Shown: piece after piece, positions 15,846-24,408 of the stretch
Numbering within the stretch: position 1 is the first letter of the stretch
Layout: each line of letters begins with the position of its first letter
Origin: Planococcus wigleyi
GTDB taxonomy: Bacteria; Bacillota; Bacilli; Bacillales_A; Planococcaceae
Length of the DNA stretch: 64,000 nucleotides
Assembly: GCF_014836985.1 (NCBI RefSeq)
Contig: NZ_JACSPU010000002.1
Span: forward strand, 434,001-498,000
Direction of reading: 5' to 3'
Program-made: the position numbers and the translations under genes
The notes under the pieces: generated by a model
Database searches by the model: none
Seen by the model: only the letters and a program-made list of their open reading frames with translations
Told to the model about the DNA's origin: nothing

Positions 15846-17366
15846 ATGGTCTATGCAATGCCAAACACGGAAGGTTCGAAAGTTACGTTTAAAGATAAGT
15901 ACGAAAACTTTATAAATGGGGAATGGAAAGCGCCGGTAAAAGGCCAATACTTTGAAAACGTGTCACCGGTCACGGGCAAGAAGTTTACGGAAATCGCCCG
16001 TTCGACTGCTGAAGACGTGGAGTTGGCGTTGGACGCAGCGCATGCAGCCAAAGATGCCTGGGGGAAAACGTCGGTCACGGAACGGGCCAATGCCCTGTTG
16101 AAGATTGCGGACCGGATGGAACAGAACCTGGAAATGCTGGCCGTTGCGGAAACGTGGGATAACGGCAAAGCCGTGCGCGAAACCTTGAATGCCGATCTGC
16201 CATTGGCCATTGACCATTTCCGTTATTTCGCCGGCGCGATCCGTGCGCAGGAAGGGTCACTGAGCCAAATCGATAACGATACCGTCGCGTATCATTTCCA
16301 CGAGCCGCTTGGTGTGGTCGGACAGATCATCCCGTGGAACTTCCCGATCTTGATGGCGGTCTGGAAATTGGCCCCGGCTTTAGCTGCCGGCAACTGTGTG
16401 GTATTGAAACCCGCAGAACAGACACCGGCAAGCATTTTGGTGCTGGCTGAATTGATCGGCGATATTCTGCCGCCGGGCGTACTGAACATCGTCAACGGTT
16501 TTGGCCTTGAAACCGGCAAGCCGCTTGCTTCGAGTCCGCGCATCAGCAAAGTCGCATTTACCGGTGAGACGACGACTGGGCGTATGATCATGCAATACGC
16601 TTCCCAGAACCTGATTCCGGTCACGTTGGAACTGGGAGGCAAATCACCGAACATTTTCTTCAAAGACATCATGGACCAGGACGATGCGTTTCTGGATAAA
16701 GCCATTGAAGGATTTGTCATGTTCGCCTTGAACCAAGGGGAAGTCTGTACCTGCCCGTCCCGTGTACTGATTCAAGAGGACATTTATGACGAATTCATAG
16801 AACGTGCACTAAAACGCGTAGCGGCCATCAAAACCGGGAACCCGCTTGATCCGGAAACGATGATGGGTGCGCAGGCTTCCACGGAACAGATGGAAAAAAT
16901 CCAGTCCTATTTGGACATCGGCAAACAAGAAGGCGCCAAAGTGCTTGCAGGCGGTGACCGCAACATGTTGGATGGAGAGCTTTCCGAAGGCTTCTACATC
17001 CAACCGACTGTATTTGAAGGGCATAACAAGATGCGCATTTTCCAGGAAGAGATCTTTGGTCCGGTCGTATCTGTGACAACGTTTAAAACAAAAGAAGAAG
17101 CACTTGAACTGGCAAACGATACTTTATATGGTTTGGGCGCCGGAATTTGGACGCGCGACACCAATACGGCTTACCGTTTTGGCCGCGGCATCCAGGCAGG
17201 GCGCGTATGGACGAACTGTTACCACCAGTATCCGGCCCACGCCGCGTTCGGCGGTTACAAAATGTCCGGATTCGGCCGTGAAAACCATCTCATGATGCTC
17301 AATCATTACCAGCAGACGAAAAACATGCTGGTCAGCTACAGCGAAGACAAGCAAGGATTCTTCTGA
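15846..17366 (+). CDS. NAD-dependent aldehyde dehydrogenase (AldA/ExaC type)
   Basis: 506-residue aldehyde dehydrogenase, normal length, oxidising acetaldehyde or similar aliphatic aldehydes with NAD. The oxyanion Asn lies in [13 protein letters not shown], the general-base Glu in [13 protein letters not shown], and the nucleophile in GEVCTCPSR. The C-terminal [13 protein letters not shown] block is typical. ATG 15846 has AAGGGAGAG at good spacing; the ATG at 15840 is too near and the open frame to 15774 overlaps the cre site. The DUF779 gene 58 bases downstream is a usual partner of this AcoD/ExaC-type subgroup, which argues for alcohol or acetoin catabolism rather than the carotenoid aldehyde step, though the latter cannot be excluded. 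Confidence 0.88.
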   Translation: MVYAMPNTEGSKVTFKDKYENFINGEWKAPVKGQYFENVSPVTGKKFTEIARSTAEDVELALDAAHAAKDAWGKTSVTERANALLKIADRMEQNLEMLAVAETWDNGKAVRETLNADLPLAIDHFRYFAGAIRAQEGSLSQIDNDTVAYHFHEPLGVVGQIIPWNFPILMAVWKLAPALAAGNCVVLKPAEQTPASILVLAELIGDILPPGVLNIVNGFGLETGKPLASSPRISKVAFTGETTTGRMIMQYASQNLIPVTLELGGKSPNIFFKDIMDQDDAFLDKAIEGFVMFALNQGEVCTCPSRVLIQEDIYDEFIERALKRVAAIKTGNPLDPETMMGAQASTEQMEKIQSYLDIGKQEGAKVLAGGDRNMLDGELSEGFYIQPTVFEGHNKMRIFQEEIFGPVVSVTTFKTKEEALELANDTLYGLGAGIWTRDTNTAYRFGRGIQAGRVWTNCYHQYPAHAAFGGYKMSGFGRENHLMMLNHYQQTKNMLVSYSEDKQGFF

Positions 17367-17424
17367 TCCCAAGGAATAACCAACCCACAGGAATTTCGAA
17401 GATTACCGGAAAGTAGGGATAGCA

Positions 17425-17787
17425 ATGGTCGAACGCGTAATTGCGACAGATGCTGCTATTGAATTGATTCAATTGCTCAAGGAAAAGCACGGTCCGGTCA
17501 TGTTTCACCAATCAGGGGGCTGCTGTGATGGCAGTTCCCCGATGTGTTATCCTGAAGGCGACTTGTTTATCGGAGATCAGGACATTCTGATGGGCGTCAT
17601 CGGGGACAGCAAATTCTATATGCACAAGAACCAATTCGACTACTGGAGCCACACGCAATTGATCATTGATGTCGTGCCAGGGCGAGGCGGAATGTTCTCT
17701 TTGGAAGGAGTCGAAGGCAAGCGATTCCTGACAAGGTCACGTGCTTTCACTCCGGAAGAGGCCAAGGAACTACAGGAACAGGTTTAA
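17425..17787 (+). CDS. DUF779 protein
   Basis: 120-residue protein with the DUF779 signature MFHQSGGCCDGSSPMCYPEG, rich in cysteines that probably bind a metal. DUF779 genes very often follow acetaldehyde dehydrogenase genes (acoD/adhB neighbourhoods), as here, suggesting a helper role such as metal or cofactor handling; the biochemical role is not established as far as I know. Same operon as the dehydrogenase. Confidence 0.88.
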   Translation: MVERVIATDAAIELIQLLKEKHGPVMFHQSGGCCDGSSPMCYPEGDLFIGDQDILMGVIGDSKFYMHKNQFDYWSHTQLIIDVVPGRGGMFSLEGVEGKRFLTRSRAFTPEEAKELQEQV

Positions 17788-17790
17788 AGG

Positions 17791-17820
17791 AAACCGGATG
17801 CTGATGCATCCGGTTTTTTT
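17791..17820 (+). terminator. terminator after the aldehyde dehydrogenase operon
   Basis: AAACCGGATGC-TGAT-GCATCCGGTTTTTTT, an 11-bp perfect stem and T run. Confidence 0.9.
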
Positions 17821-17881
17821 AATTCCGATACCTATTGAAAAGGTATAGAAAACCTAGATGAATCAAGGGGTGAAGATAGAA

Positions 17882-17916
17882 TTCATGCTGGGAAAATGGT
17901 ATAATTGCAGCATGAA
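17882..17916 (+). promoter_or_regulatory. toxin-antitoxin promoter framed by a 9-bp inverted repeat
   Basis: TTCATGCTG (17882-17890) and CAGCATGAA (17908-17916) are perfect inverted repeats separated by 17 bases. Between them lies an extended -10, TGG-TATAAT (17897-17905). No good -35 is seen. A protein binding both arms would cover the promoter, as expected for an autoregulated toxin-antitoxin unit. Confidence 0.6.
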
Positions 17917-17930
17917 AGGTGGTCATACAG

Positions 17931-18119
17931 TTGACGAAATTAGTGAACCGAGTTTCCCATGAACAAGCCAATCACGCGATTTCCTGCGCTTCACATTCTC
18001 TTGTTACGGAGGGGTTTGATGTAACAAATGAGGATGAGAATTTCGTTCGGTCGGTATTGACTGGTGAACGGACGGAGGCACAATTCCATCAGGCCATCAA
18101 AAGGAAGTTCGATGTCTAA
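17931..18119 (+). CDS. VbhA-like antitoxin of a Fic toxin-antitoxin pair
   Basis: 62-residue helical protein. SLVTEG (residues 23-28) is the (S/T)xxxE(G/N) inhibitory motif whose glutamate blocks ATP binding in Fic AMP-transferases, as in Bartonella VbhA. The start is placed at TTG 17931, eight bases after GAAAGGTGG; GTG 17919 in the same frame lies inside that ribosome site. Its last 8 bases overlap the fic gene. The motif is seen directly; the family name is inference from motif, size and position. Confidence 0.8.
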   Translation: MTKLVNRVSHEQANHAISCASHSLVTEGFDVTNEDENFVRSVLTGERTEAQFHQAIKRKFDV

Positions 18120-18702
18120 GTATCAGCATACTTCAATGTATTGCTATCCTGGAACTGATGTATTGATCAATTTGTTTGATGTACAGGACGAAGAAAAACT
18201 GAAGGAGCTGGAGAAAGTCTATACACTGTTCCGCCTTTCGGAACTCCAGTTGCAGAAACCGGCAGATCCTGTGGATGCGAAGGCATTTTTAGCCATTCAT
18301 CGATACTTGCTCCAGGATGTCTATCCATTTGCTGGAGAGTTGCGGCAAGAGATGATTTCAAAAGGTTCTTCATCTTTTGCGCATCCGAAACACATTGAGA
18401 CGCATCTCATGAAAATTTTTGAAGAACTGAAAGCAGAAAATTACTTAAAAGACTTGCCGCGAAATGGGCTGGTTTCCCAGCTTGCCTATTTTCTGTCTGA
18501 GTTGAATGCCCTTCATCCTTTTCGGGAAGGCAATGGTCGCAGCATCCGTGAATTTGCGCGTCAGTTGCTCTTGAATGCAGGATATCGGCTGGATTGGGAA
18601 AAAGTACTGGAACCTGCAGAGATCATCAATGCTTTTGTCGATTCATTCAATAAGGACAACAACCGTCTGGAAAGGCTGTTGGATGAAATCATTACGCGGT
18701 AA
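18112..18702 (+). CDS. Fic-domain toxin (AMP-transferase)
   Basis: 196-residue Fic/DOC protein. The catalytic loop HPFREGNGRS (H135, E139, N141, R143) is complete, so AMPylation activity is expected; targets in relatives include DNA gyrase and topoisomerase IV. Upstream, the helix with YPFAGELRQEMISKG contains the flap preceding the active site. No extra type IV secretion (BID) domain is present, so it is a cell-internal toxin of the FicT class. ATG 18112 follows AAGGAAG and overlaps the antitoxin stop. A terminator follows at 18702-18735. Confidence 0.88.
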   Translation: MSKYQHTSMYCYPGTDVLINLFDVQDEEKLKELEKVYTLFRLSELQLQKPADPVDAKAFLAIHRYLLQDVYPFAGELRQEMISKGSSSFAHPKHIETHLMKIFEELKAENYLKDLPRNGLVSQLAYFLSELNALHPFREGNGRSIREFARQLLLNAGYRLDWEKVLEPAEIINAFVDSFNKDNNRLERLLDEIITR

Positions 18703-18735
18703 AAATGCCAGCTGCTCAAAGAGCGCTGGCATTTT
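18702..18735. terminator. bidirectional terminator between fic and the acetyltransferase gene
   Basis: AAAATGCCAGC and GCTGGCATTTT, an 11-bp perfect stem between two converging genes. Confidence 0.75.
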
Positions 18736-19546
18736 ACGTGCTTTCTGGTGCCGGCTGAGTGCGAAGCCAGTCAATTCCAAATTCGACCAGAGGTTTCATT
18801 TCCGCAAGACGGATTTGGGCTTGTCCGAGCGATCCTTCGACAATGTTGCCAGGAAAGGCTTTCGCAATTTCCGGAAAACGATCCGAATCCATTTCTACGC
18901 AGTCGTAGGTCTGCCAGACCCTTTTTCCGTCGAGCAAAATAGCGGCGCCTTGTGGAGAAGTGACGCGGTGTTCCTGAACAAATTCAGCATAATGGAGAGC
19001 GGTGCATGAATCGAAACCGACGCCGATCAACAGAATTTTTACATGTGCCTGCATCATTTTTGCGAGTGGGGAGCGTTTGCCGAAGGAATCGTCAATCGGC
19101 TGTTCACTCATCCAATCGGCTGCCTGTCTGCCCCATGCGATAAAGGAGTGGGATGGATGCGGGCTTCGGATGGTCAACGGATGACGATGGAAACATTCCG
19201 CGATTTTTCCCATTCCGCGCATTCCACTTAAAAAAGGATCGAACGCAGGAAGTTCATCACGGATCGGCTGATGCCAATTTTCAGGGACCGGAGGCTCCAT
19301 CCAGTAAACAGGGTCTGAGTTGTCTGCAGACTGTGCGGGCATAATTAATGTGCCCGCATCAGTGACAGTCTCCATTAAAGCTTCCACGACGGCTTGAGCG
19401 CCTCCAGCGACCCATCCCATGGACTTTAGTGAAGAGTGGACCATCAATGCGTCTCCAGAAGTGATGCCAAGCTGATGAAGCTGGCGTTTTAATGTTTCTT
19501 TCGATTGGAATTCAGGTGTGTTTAAAATATTCAATAACTCTGACAT
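18734..19546 (-). CDS. aminoglycoside N(3)-acetyltransferase family protein
   Basis: 270-residue member of the AAC(3) antibiotic acetyltransferase family (YokD/BA2930-like). Characteristic blocks are LMVHSSLKSMGWVAGGAQAVVEALM, TLIMPAQS, and the acetyl-CoA site with H-P-S-H-S-F and LLIGVGFDSCTALHYAE. Members in Bacillus chromosomes often lack strong resistance activity, so it may act on another amine. ATG 19546 after GGAGGGAT; the longer open frame to 19783 has no ribosome site. It stands alone, which does not suggest a mobile resistance gene. Confidence 0.8.
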   Translation of the reverse strand: MSELLNILNTPEFQSKETLKRQLHQLGITSGDALMVHSSLKSMGWVAGGAQAVVEALMETVTDAGTLIMPAQSADNSDPVYWMEPPVPENWHQPIRDELPAFDPFLSGMRGMGKIAECFHRHPLTIRSPHPSHSFIAWGRQAADWMSEQPIDDSFGKRSPLAKMMQAHVKILLIGVGFDSCTALHYAEFVQEHRVTSPQGAAILLDGKRVWQTYDCVEMDSDRFPEIAKAFPGNIVEGSLGQAQIRLAEMKPLVEFGIDWLRTQPAPEST

Positions 19547-19639
19547 AAAGTATCCCTCCGATTTCACTATATTATAAAGGAAAGCCTGTTGTTTTGGGAA
19601 ACCTCTGTCGACAGGGCAAATGAGAAAGGAATGAAGGCA

Positions 19640-20116
19640 ATGGAAGCAAGATTTATGAAAGAATCCAGAACAATTCAAACGAAATTGGTGCTCCCTCCGG
19701 ACACCAACCACATGGACTCCATATTCGGCGGAAAAGTATTGGCTTATATCGATGAGATCGCAGGAATTACAGCGATGAAGCATGCACGCCGCAAGGTAGT
19801 GGTGACAGCATCAATCGACTCGGTGGATTTTTTATCTTCGGCACGGGTCGGAGATGTATTGGAGCTTGAGGCGAACGTCACTTCAACGGGCCGGACATCT
19901 ATGGAAGTATATGTTCGGGTAAAATCACAAAACCTGCAAACGGGGGAAGAAAAACTGACAACGGAATCATTCTTGACGATGGTAGCAATGGGGGACGACG
20001 GGAAACCAACTCCTGTGCCGGCTGTTGTGCCGGAATCCGAAGGGGAAAAGCTGTTTTTTGAAACAGCGCCCGCAAGACGTGAACACCGGAAAAATCGAGT
20101 GAAAACACCAAGATGA
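19640..20116 (+). CDS. acyl-CoA thioesterase (hotdog fold)
   Basis: 158-residue single-hotdog thioesterase of the YkhA/BACH type: LVLPPDTNHMDSIFGGKVLAYIDEIAGITAMKHAR carries the conserved N-x-x-x-x-x-x-G-G and D catalytic pattern, then VVTASIDSVDFLSSARVGDVLELEA. The C terminus is basic (RREHRKNRVKTPR). It hydrolyses medium or long-chain acyl-CoA. ATG 19640 was chosen because AGAAAGGA lies nine bases before it; ATG 19631 is too close. Monocistronic. Confidence 0.85.
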   Translation: MEARFMKESRTIQTKLVLPPDTNHMDSIFGGKVLAYIDEIAGITAMKHARRKVVVTASIDSVDFLSSARVGDVLELEANVTSTGRTSMEVYVRVKSQNLQTGEEKLTTESFLTMVAMGDDGKPTPVPAVVPESEGEKLFFETAPARREHRKNRVKTPR

Positions 20117-20118
20117 TA

Positions 20119-20152
20119 AAAAGGTGCCTGGATGTTTGTCCATGCACCTTTT
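20119..20152. terminator. bidirectional terminator
   Basis: AAAAGGTGCCTGGA pairs with TCCATGCACCTTTT (one mismatch) between the thioesterase gene and the converging DUF421 gene. Confidence 0.75.
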
Positions 20153-20668
20153 CTATCTTCCGACTGATTCCTTGGAATTGACGTTTTCCAGCGCATTGCC
20201 CGGTTCGCTGCTTATGACCGACAGGCTGCCGTCTGTTTCCAAAACGACAGCTGCCACTTTTTCAGTAGAACCTGAGCCGGAATTTCGGATAGCCTGCAAA
20301 ATTTCAATTTCTTTGATCCGTTCTTTTTTCATTGCACTTCTTATAAATTGGCCATTCAGAAACAACAGGCGTGGTTCCGATTTGATGACGTTATTGAACC
20401 AGTCGGAATGGACAGCAAGAAGGGTAATGACATACTGCAATAGAATCAGTAGAGCGAATGCAGTCAGCCCTTCAAGCAGGCTGATGCTGCTGTCCAGTAG
20501 AATAGTGGCCAATGTTGAGCCTAAAGCCACCGTTACGACTAAATCAAAAGCGTTTAATTTAGTCAACGTGCGTTTACCGGAAATGCGTAGAAAAATGATT
20601 AAGCCGATATAAGCAAGAAATCCGACTGTGACGATCCGAATAAAGCTGTCGAGAGTAATTTCGAACAT
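20153..20668 (-). CDS. DUF421 membrane protein (YetF-like), first copy
   Basis: 171-residue protein with three N-terminal membrane helices (about 10-90, IVTVGFLAYIGLIIFLRISGKRTLTKLNAFDLVVTVALGS) and a cytosolic tail (WFNNVIKSEPRLLFLNGQF, EVLQ-type region). The R-x-x-G-K-R/K-x-x-x-x-L-x-x-F-D block is the DUF421 hallmark. Function unknown; spore-envelope and stress roles have been suggested for relatives. ATG 20668 follows AGGAGGGATAAA. A second DUF421 gene lies at 50510-51217. Confidence 0.82.
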   Translation of the reverse strand: MFEITLDSFIRIVTVGFLAYIGLIIFLRISGKRTLTKLNAFDLVVTVALGSTLATILLDSSISLLEGLTAFALLILLQYVITLLAVHSDWFNNVIKSEPRLLFLNGQFIRSAMKKERIKEIEILQAIRNSGSGSTEKVAAVVLETDGSLSVISSEPGNALENVNSKESVGR

Positions 20669-20702
20669 TTTATCCCTCCTTCTGAAAAGGGTTTTGATAA
20701 TT

Positions 20703-20892
20703 TTATCCACATGTTGATAAGTTTTATTTATTCTTAAATATCAACAAAATTCAAACATCTTATCCACATAGCACACATTATTTGTTGGTTTATTGTGCAT
20801 AAGCATAAAAATATGGAGGTTTTTATGAAAAAATGCAGGATTGTGGACAGTTCTGCCGTTACTCGTTATGATTCCCTGTAAAGTTATCAACA
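20703..20892. other. cluster of DnaA-box-like sequences
   Basis: Two perfect TTATCCACA boxes (20703-20711, 20760-20768) on the + strand, one TTATCAACA (20884-20892), and a reversed TTATCAACA abutting the first box, so that TTATCCACATGTTGATAA is an 18-bp near-palindrome. It lies in an AT-rich stretch with no gene (20669-20979). No dnaA or dnaN is near, so this is not oriC. Confidence 0.5.
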
Positions 20893-20979
20893 AACGCCAA
20901 AAACCTAAATTGCTGAACTCCTTCCTATTTTGGAAGGGAAGACATACATCACTTGAATTTCAGTTGGGAGTGATTGAGG

Positions 20980-21201
20980 ATGGCATCGTTCTTGAACGTA
21001 CTTTGCCTTTTGGGTCTGGTGATTTTTGCTGCAGGAATCGCTCTGTCTTTGCTGACGCTGGCCAATTTTGTTTTCGGCTTTACCGACGGTTTATGGCTGC
21101 GTATCTACTTCATACGCTTTTATTTATTTTTGGCGGTTTCCGGTATTCTGTTGTACATCCTCATTACATTCCGAAGAAAAGACGATGAAAAAAAGGAGTA
21201 G
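20980..21201 (+). CDS. small two-helix membrane protein
   Basis: 73 residues, two membrane helices (about 5-30 and 42-64) and a charged tail RRKDDEKKE. I do not recognise the family. ATG 20980 has TTGGGAGTG about eight bases upstream; the TTG at 20974 is too near. The 3' end of the gene, including the stop, forms half of the terminator stem. Confidence 0.6.
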   Translation: MASFLNVLCLLGLVIFAAGIALSLLTLANFVFGFTDGLWLRIYFIRFYLFLAVSGILLYILITFRRKDDEKKE

Positions 21202-21219
21202 CCGAAGCTACTCCTTTTT
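21190..21219. terminator. terminator overlapping the end of the small membrane protein gene
   Basis: AAAAAGGAGTAGC-CGAA-GCTACTCCTTTTT, perfect 13-bp stem, symmetrical A and T runs. Confidence 0.85.
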
Positions 21220-21266
21220 GCTGCTTTAGCAGTCATGAAGGAAAAATCCTTCAAGCTGGTTAAAGC

Positions 21267-22286
21267 TTATTTTTTTGCTAGCAATTCTTCGAAATAAGCT
21301 CCGAATTCTTTTGAACGCTTCAAGATTGTGCTTGAAGACACGCCGAATTTTTCGCTTAAATCTTTTGCAGATAGCATAGGGCCTTTGATCAGCTCATGGT
21401 CCTGCAGGAATCTCCAATATCCGGCTACAAGAGCTTCCGGTTTTTGGACAGTCGGCTGCTGGCTGACAAGATAGCTGTTCAAGATGCTTGTAACATTGCT
21501 GACGGTCTCTTCATCAAAATCCGCCTGCTCAATATGCTTATCCAGTTCTGCCATAACAGAATCGTGTTCAGGAGAAAGCTGAATGCTTTCTTCTACACTT
21601 CCAGTTGAATACTTAACGATTTGTTCGACAACTGCTAAGTAGTTGTCACGCAGGTAGCTTTCATCCTGCGAAGCATTTTCAGAAGCGATTTGAGCTTTCA
21701 ACTGCTCGAAGAACGGTGCGAATTCACCGACAACCGTCAAATAACCGTTGAGGAATAGTACACCTTTTTCTCCCACGCGAGAGTCCGGAAGCAGGATGGC
21801 CAATAAGCCTTGCCCGTTTTCCATATCTGTTGGAGGCTGATCGGCCATTTCAAGTGTTTCGTTTGTAAAGACATCGGTGAACTGTGCTTTTTCCGCATCG
21901 CCCTTAACATATTGGCCAAGGAACACTTTCACGTCTTTCCAGTCTTCCAGCACTTCTTTGGTCGAAGGACGCTGGGCAAGTTCGATTTGTTTCGCTAAGA
22001 ATTCTTCCCATAGTTCAGGTTTTTTCATGAACAGGAAGTTTTCGATTACGAAAGCCTGTGCATCGTTTTCAGCCATTGATTGCATCAAGCGTGGCTGCCA
22101 TTCTTGCTGAAGTTCGCGGAATTCTGCAAGTTGTTCCTGGTTTGGATTTTCCGAGAAGAACTGTTGGCGTACTTTGAACAGTTCATCATTCACCAAATCA
22201 TTGATGGATACAGTTTGCTGTTTTCCGTGACATTTTTTGTATTTTTTGCCGCTGCCACATGGGCATGGATCATTTCTTCCTACCAT
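21267..22286 (-). CDS. SEC-C motif protein of unknown function
   Basis: 339 residues. It begins with a SEC-C zinc motif ([19 protein letters not shown], residues 3-21), the element used by SecA to bind SecB and ribosome-associated partners. The rest is helical and acidic with no recognised enzyme motif; near the C terminus [24 protein letters not shown] has the look of a helix-turn-helix. Bacillus has similar-sized proteins annotated only as SEC-C proteins. ATG 22286 is preceded by AGGTGA; the GTG at 22295 lies inside that site. Monocistronic. Confidence 0.75.
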   Translation of the reverse strand: MVGRNDPCPCGSGKKYKKCHGKQQTVSINDLVNDELFKVRQQFFSENPNQEQLAEFRELQQEWQPRLMQSMAENDAQAFVIENFLFMKKPELWEEFLAKQIELAQRPSTKEVLEDWKDVKVFLGQYVKGDAEKAQFTDVFTNETLEMADQPPTDMENGQGLLAILLPDSRVGEKGVLFLNGYLTVVGEFAPFFEQLKAQIASENASQDESYLRDNYLAVVEQIVKYSTGSVEESIQLSPEHDSVMAELDKHIEQADFDEETVSNVTSILNSYLVSQQPTVQKPEALVAGYWRFLQDHELIKGPMLSAKDLSEKFGVSSSTILKRSKEFGAYFEELLAKK

Positions 22287-22551
22287 TCTAATCACCTACA
22301 TTTTTTATTGAGTGTAACATAAAATTGCGATACGCTCAAAAGTCTGACGATTCAGACGGGAATCGGCCGTATGAAAAAGGGTGTAAGGCTGCTGATGCTG
22401 TACCGAATAAGGAGTTGGGCAACAGACAATTCGGACTGGAAAAATCTTAAACACTTTTGGGATTCATTAGGTATTAGAGAATCGAAAGTATGCACAAATT
22501 GGCATGCGTATTATAATTAAGAAAGAATAAGCAGGAGCAGGAGGGGACGAT

Positions 22552-23085
22552 GTGTTTGAAGATCCGGTAAAAGAGTTTATTTCCTGGATGCGGGTCATCT
22601 TTTTGACTGTGCTTATCGTCTTGGGATCACGGTATTTTCTGTTTGAACCGGTAGCTGTCCATGGAGAATCCATGATGCCCACGTTCGAAGAAAATGACAA
22701 AGTCATGCTTTTTAAGATTCATACGATAGAAAATTTTGACATGATCGTCTTCAAAGCACCCAATGGCGTCAATTTCATCAAACGGGTAATCGGTGTTCCA
22801 GGAGACCGCATTTCAATGAAAGACGATCAGCTGTATGTGAACGGCACTCCCCAAGCGGAACCTTATTTGGATAAGAACCGGAAAGCGGCGGAGCAAGAAG
22901 GATTGATGCAGCTGACTGAAGATTTCCAGGAATTTGTCGTACCTGCCGAATCTTATTATGTATTAGGGGATAACCGCTTAAATAGCATGGATTCCAGGGT
23001 TTTGGGTTTTATTTCTAAAGACTCAGTCCTTGGTGAAGTGAAAATCAGGTTGTCGCCTTTCGAGCATATCGGTTTTGTGAAATGA
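22552..23085 (+). CDS. sipS: type I signal peptidase
   Basis: 177-residue membrane-bound signal peptidase removing Sec and Tat signal peptides. A short N-terminal cytosolic part is followed by one membrane helix (about 13-31), catalytic Ser40 in HGESMMPTF, and the general-base Lys77 in NFIKRVIGVPGD. GDNRLNSMDSR is the conserved box E. The start is GTG 22552, preceded by GGAGGGG; an ATG two bases earlier is out of frame and stops after six codons. TATAAT at 22512-22517 is a likely -10. Bacillales carry several such genes, so the exact sip letter is nominal. Confidence 0.88.
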   Translation: MFEDPVKEFISWMRVIFLTVLIVLGSRYFLFEPVAVHGESMMPTFEENDKVMLFKIHTIENFDMIVFKAPNGVNFIKRVIGVPGDRISMKDDQLYVNGTPQAEPYLDKNRKAAEQEGLMQLTEDFQEFVVPAESYYVLGDNRLNSMDSRVLGFISKDSVLGEVKIRLSPFEHIGFVK

Positions 23086-23115
23086 ATCAGATGTGGACAA
23101 TCTTCTCAATTTTTA

Positions 23116-23151
23116 AAAGGACAGCAGCCCCGTATTGGGACGCTGTCCTTT
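23116..23151. terminator. bidirectional terminator between signal peptidase and mtnE
   Basis: AAAGGACAGC and GCTGTCCTTT, a perfect 10-bp stem around a 16-base loop that itself contains CCCC/GGGA. Confidence 0.7.
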
Positions 23152-23158
23152 ATGCACT

Positions 23159-24322
23159 CTAAAATAATTTCAAAGCTTCGATGCGATTGACCGCTTCAAT
23201 GATGCGGGTTTCATCAACCAGTAATCCGACACGGACAAAACCTTCTCCAACATCGCCGAAACCACTGCCTGCCGCAACTGAAATATCTGCTTTCTCAAGA
23301 AGGAAGTCGGCAAATTCCACGCTGGTGAAACCTTCTGGAACCGGCAGCCAGGCAAAGAAAGAGCCTTGTGGTGCTTTAATGTTCCAACCGATCCGCGCGC
23401 ATTCAGCCACCAGGACGTTGCGGCGTTTTTCATAAAGGCCGACCAATTCATCTACGCATTGCTGGTCGGCATTCAACGCCTCTGCCGCAGCCAATTGGAC
23501 GGCAGGGAACAAACCGGCGAAAAAATGGTCCTGGATCAAGTTCAAGGCTTCAATCATTTTGGAATTGCCGACAGCAAATCCGATGCGCCAACCTGCCATG
23601 TTGTAAGTCTTCGATAAAGTGTACATTTCGATGCCAACTTCTTTAGCCCCTTCAGATTGAAGGAAACTGACCGGTTTTTTTCCGTCAAACCCGACAGCTC
23701 CATAAGCGAAATCATGGACAACCGCAATGCTGTTGTCCTTGGCGAATTTGACTGTCTCATCAAAGAATTCTTTAGTCGCTACTGCACCGGTCGGATTGTT
23801 CGGGTAGTTCAAATACATCAGTTTGGCGCGTGAGCGGATGCTTCCAGTCAACTCGGCATAATCCGGCAAATAGCCATTTTCCGGATTCAGCCTCATCAGC
23901 TCATACCCGATGTCTGCGAGCGGGGCACCCGACAAGTAATCCGGATAACCGGGATTCGGCAGAAGTAATAGATCATCCGGATCCAACAGAGCCAAGGGCA
24001 GCTCAACAAGTCCGATTTTCGTTCCTGCCAAGATTGCCACTTCGAGGTCAGGATCGATATCCACACCATACTCGCGTTTGTAAAAATTCACAGCGGCTTG
24101 ACGCAGTTCCGCTATACCGCGAAAAGGTGAATATTTATGCGTTTTTGGATCAGCCGCAGCAGTTTGCAGGGCTTTGATAATATGGTCGGGCGTCGGCTGG
24201 TCCGGATTGCCTTGGCCAAGATTGATGACATCGCGTCCTTCAGCGATTGCTTTGCTTGTTTTGGCCACCAGTGAAGCAAAAAATTGAGTGGGCAAGTTTT
24301 GGAGCCGTTTTGAAAAGTCCAT
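23159..24322 (-). CDS. mtnE: aminotransferase of the methionine salvage pathway (MtnE-like)
   Basis: 387-residue fold-type I PLP aminotransferase. SKTYNMAGWRIGFAVG contains the PLP lysine; NYPNNPTGAVA and the C-terminal RVGLLVDE (substrate-carboxylate Arg) are present. It resembles Bacillus YkrV/MtnE, which transaminates the keto-acid precursor to regenerate methionine. The assignment rests on that resemblance and on the divergent mtnU homologue, which is also an mtn-region gene in B. subtilis; aspartate or alanine aminotransferases of the same class are the alternative. No other salvage genes are within the window. Confidence 0.75.
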   Translation of the reverse strand: MDFSKRLQNLPTQFFASLVAKTSKAIAEGRDVINLGQGNPDQPTPDHIIKALQTAAADPKTHKYSPFRGIAELRQAAVNFYKREYGVDIDPDLEVAILAGTKIGLVELPLALLDPDDLLLLPNPGYPDYLSGAPLADIGYELMRLNPENGYLPDYAELTGSIRSRAKLMYLNYPNNPTGAVATKEFFDETVKFAKDNSIAVVHDFAYGAVGFDGKKPVSFLQSEGAKEVGIEMYTLSKTYNMAGWRIGFAVGNSKMIEALNLIQDHFFAGLFPAVQLAAAEALNADQQCVDELVGLYEKRRNVLVAECARIGWNIKAPQGSFFAWLPVPEGFTSVEFADFLLEKADISVAAGSGFGDVGEGFVRVGLLVDETRIIEAVNRIEALKLF

Positions 24323-24408
24323 GTGATTCTCCTTATTTTCGAAATAATTGCACTTCTACTTCAAATCTTATAGAGTTGAAGGTAACTTGTCTAGTGGAGG
24401 AGAAACGA

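Noticed and set aside
15846-17366. Assigning the aldehyde dehydrogenase to the carotenoid pathway
   Set aside because: Linked to DUF779 and a cre site, as for acetaldehyde dehydrogenases; 7 kb from the crt genes.
18734-19546. Acquired aminoglycoside resistance gene
   Set aside because: No integron, transposase or base-composition shift; such AAC(3)-like genes are normal chromosomal genes in Bacillales.
20703-20768. Chromosome origin
   Set aside because: Few boxes, no AT-rich unwinding element recognised and no dnaA/dnaN genes beside it.
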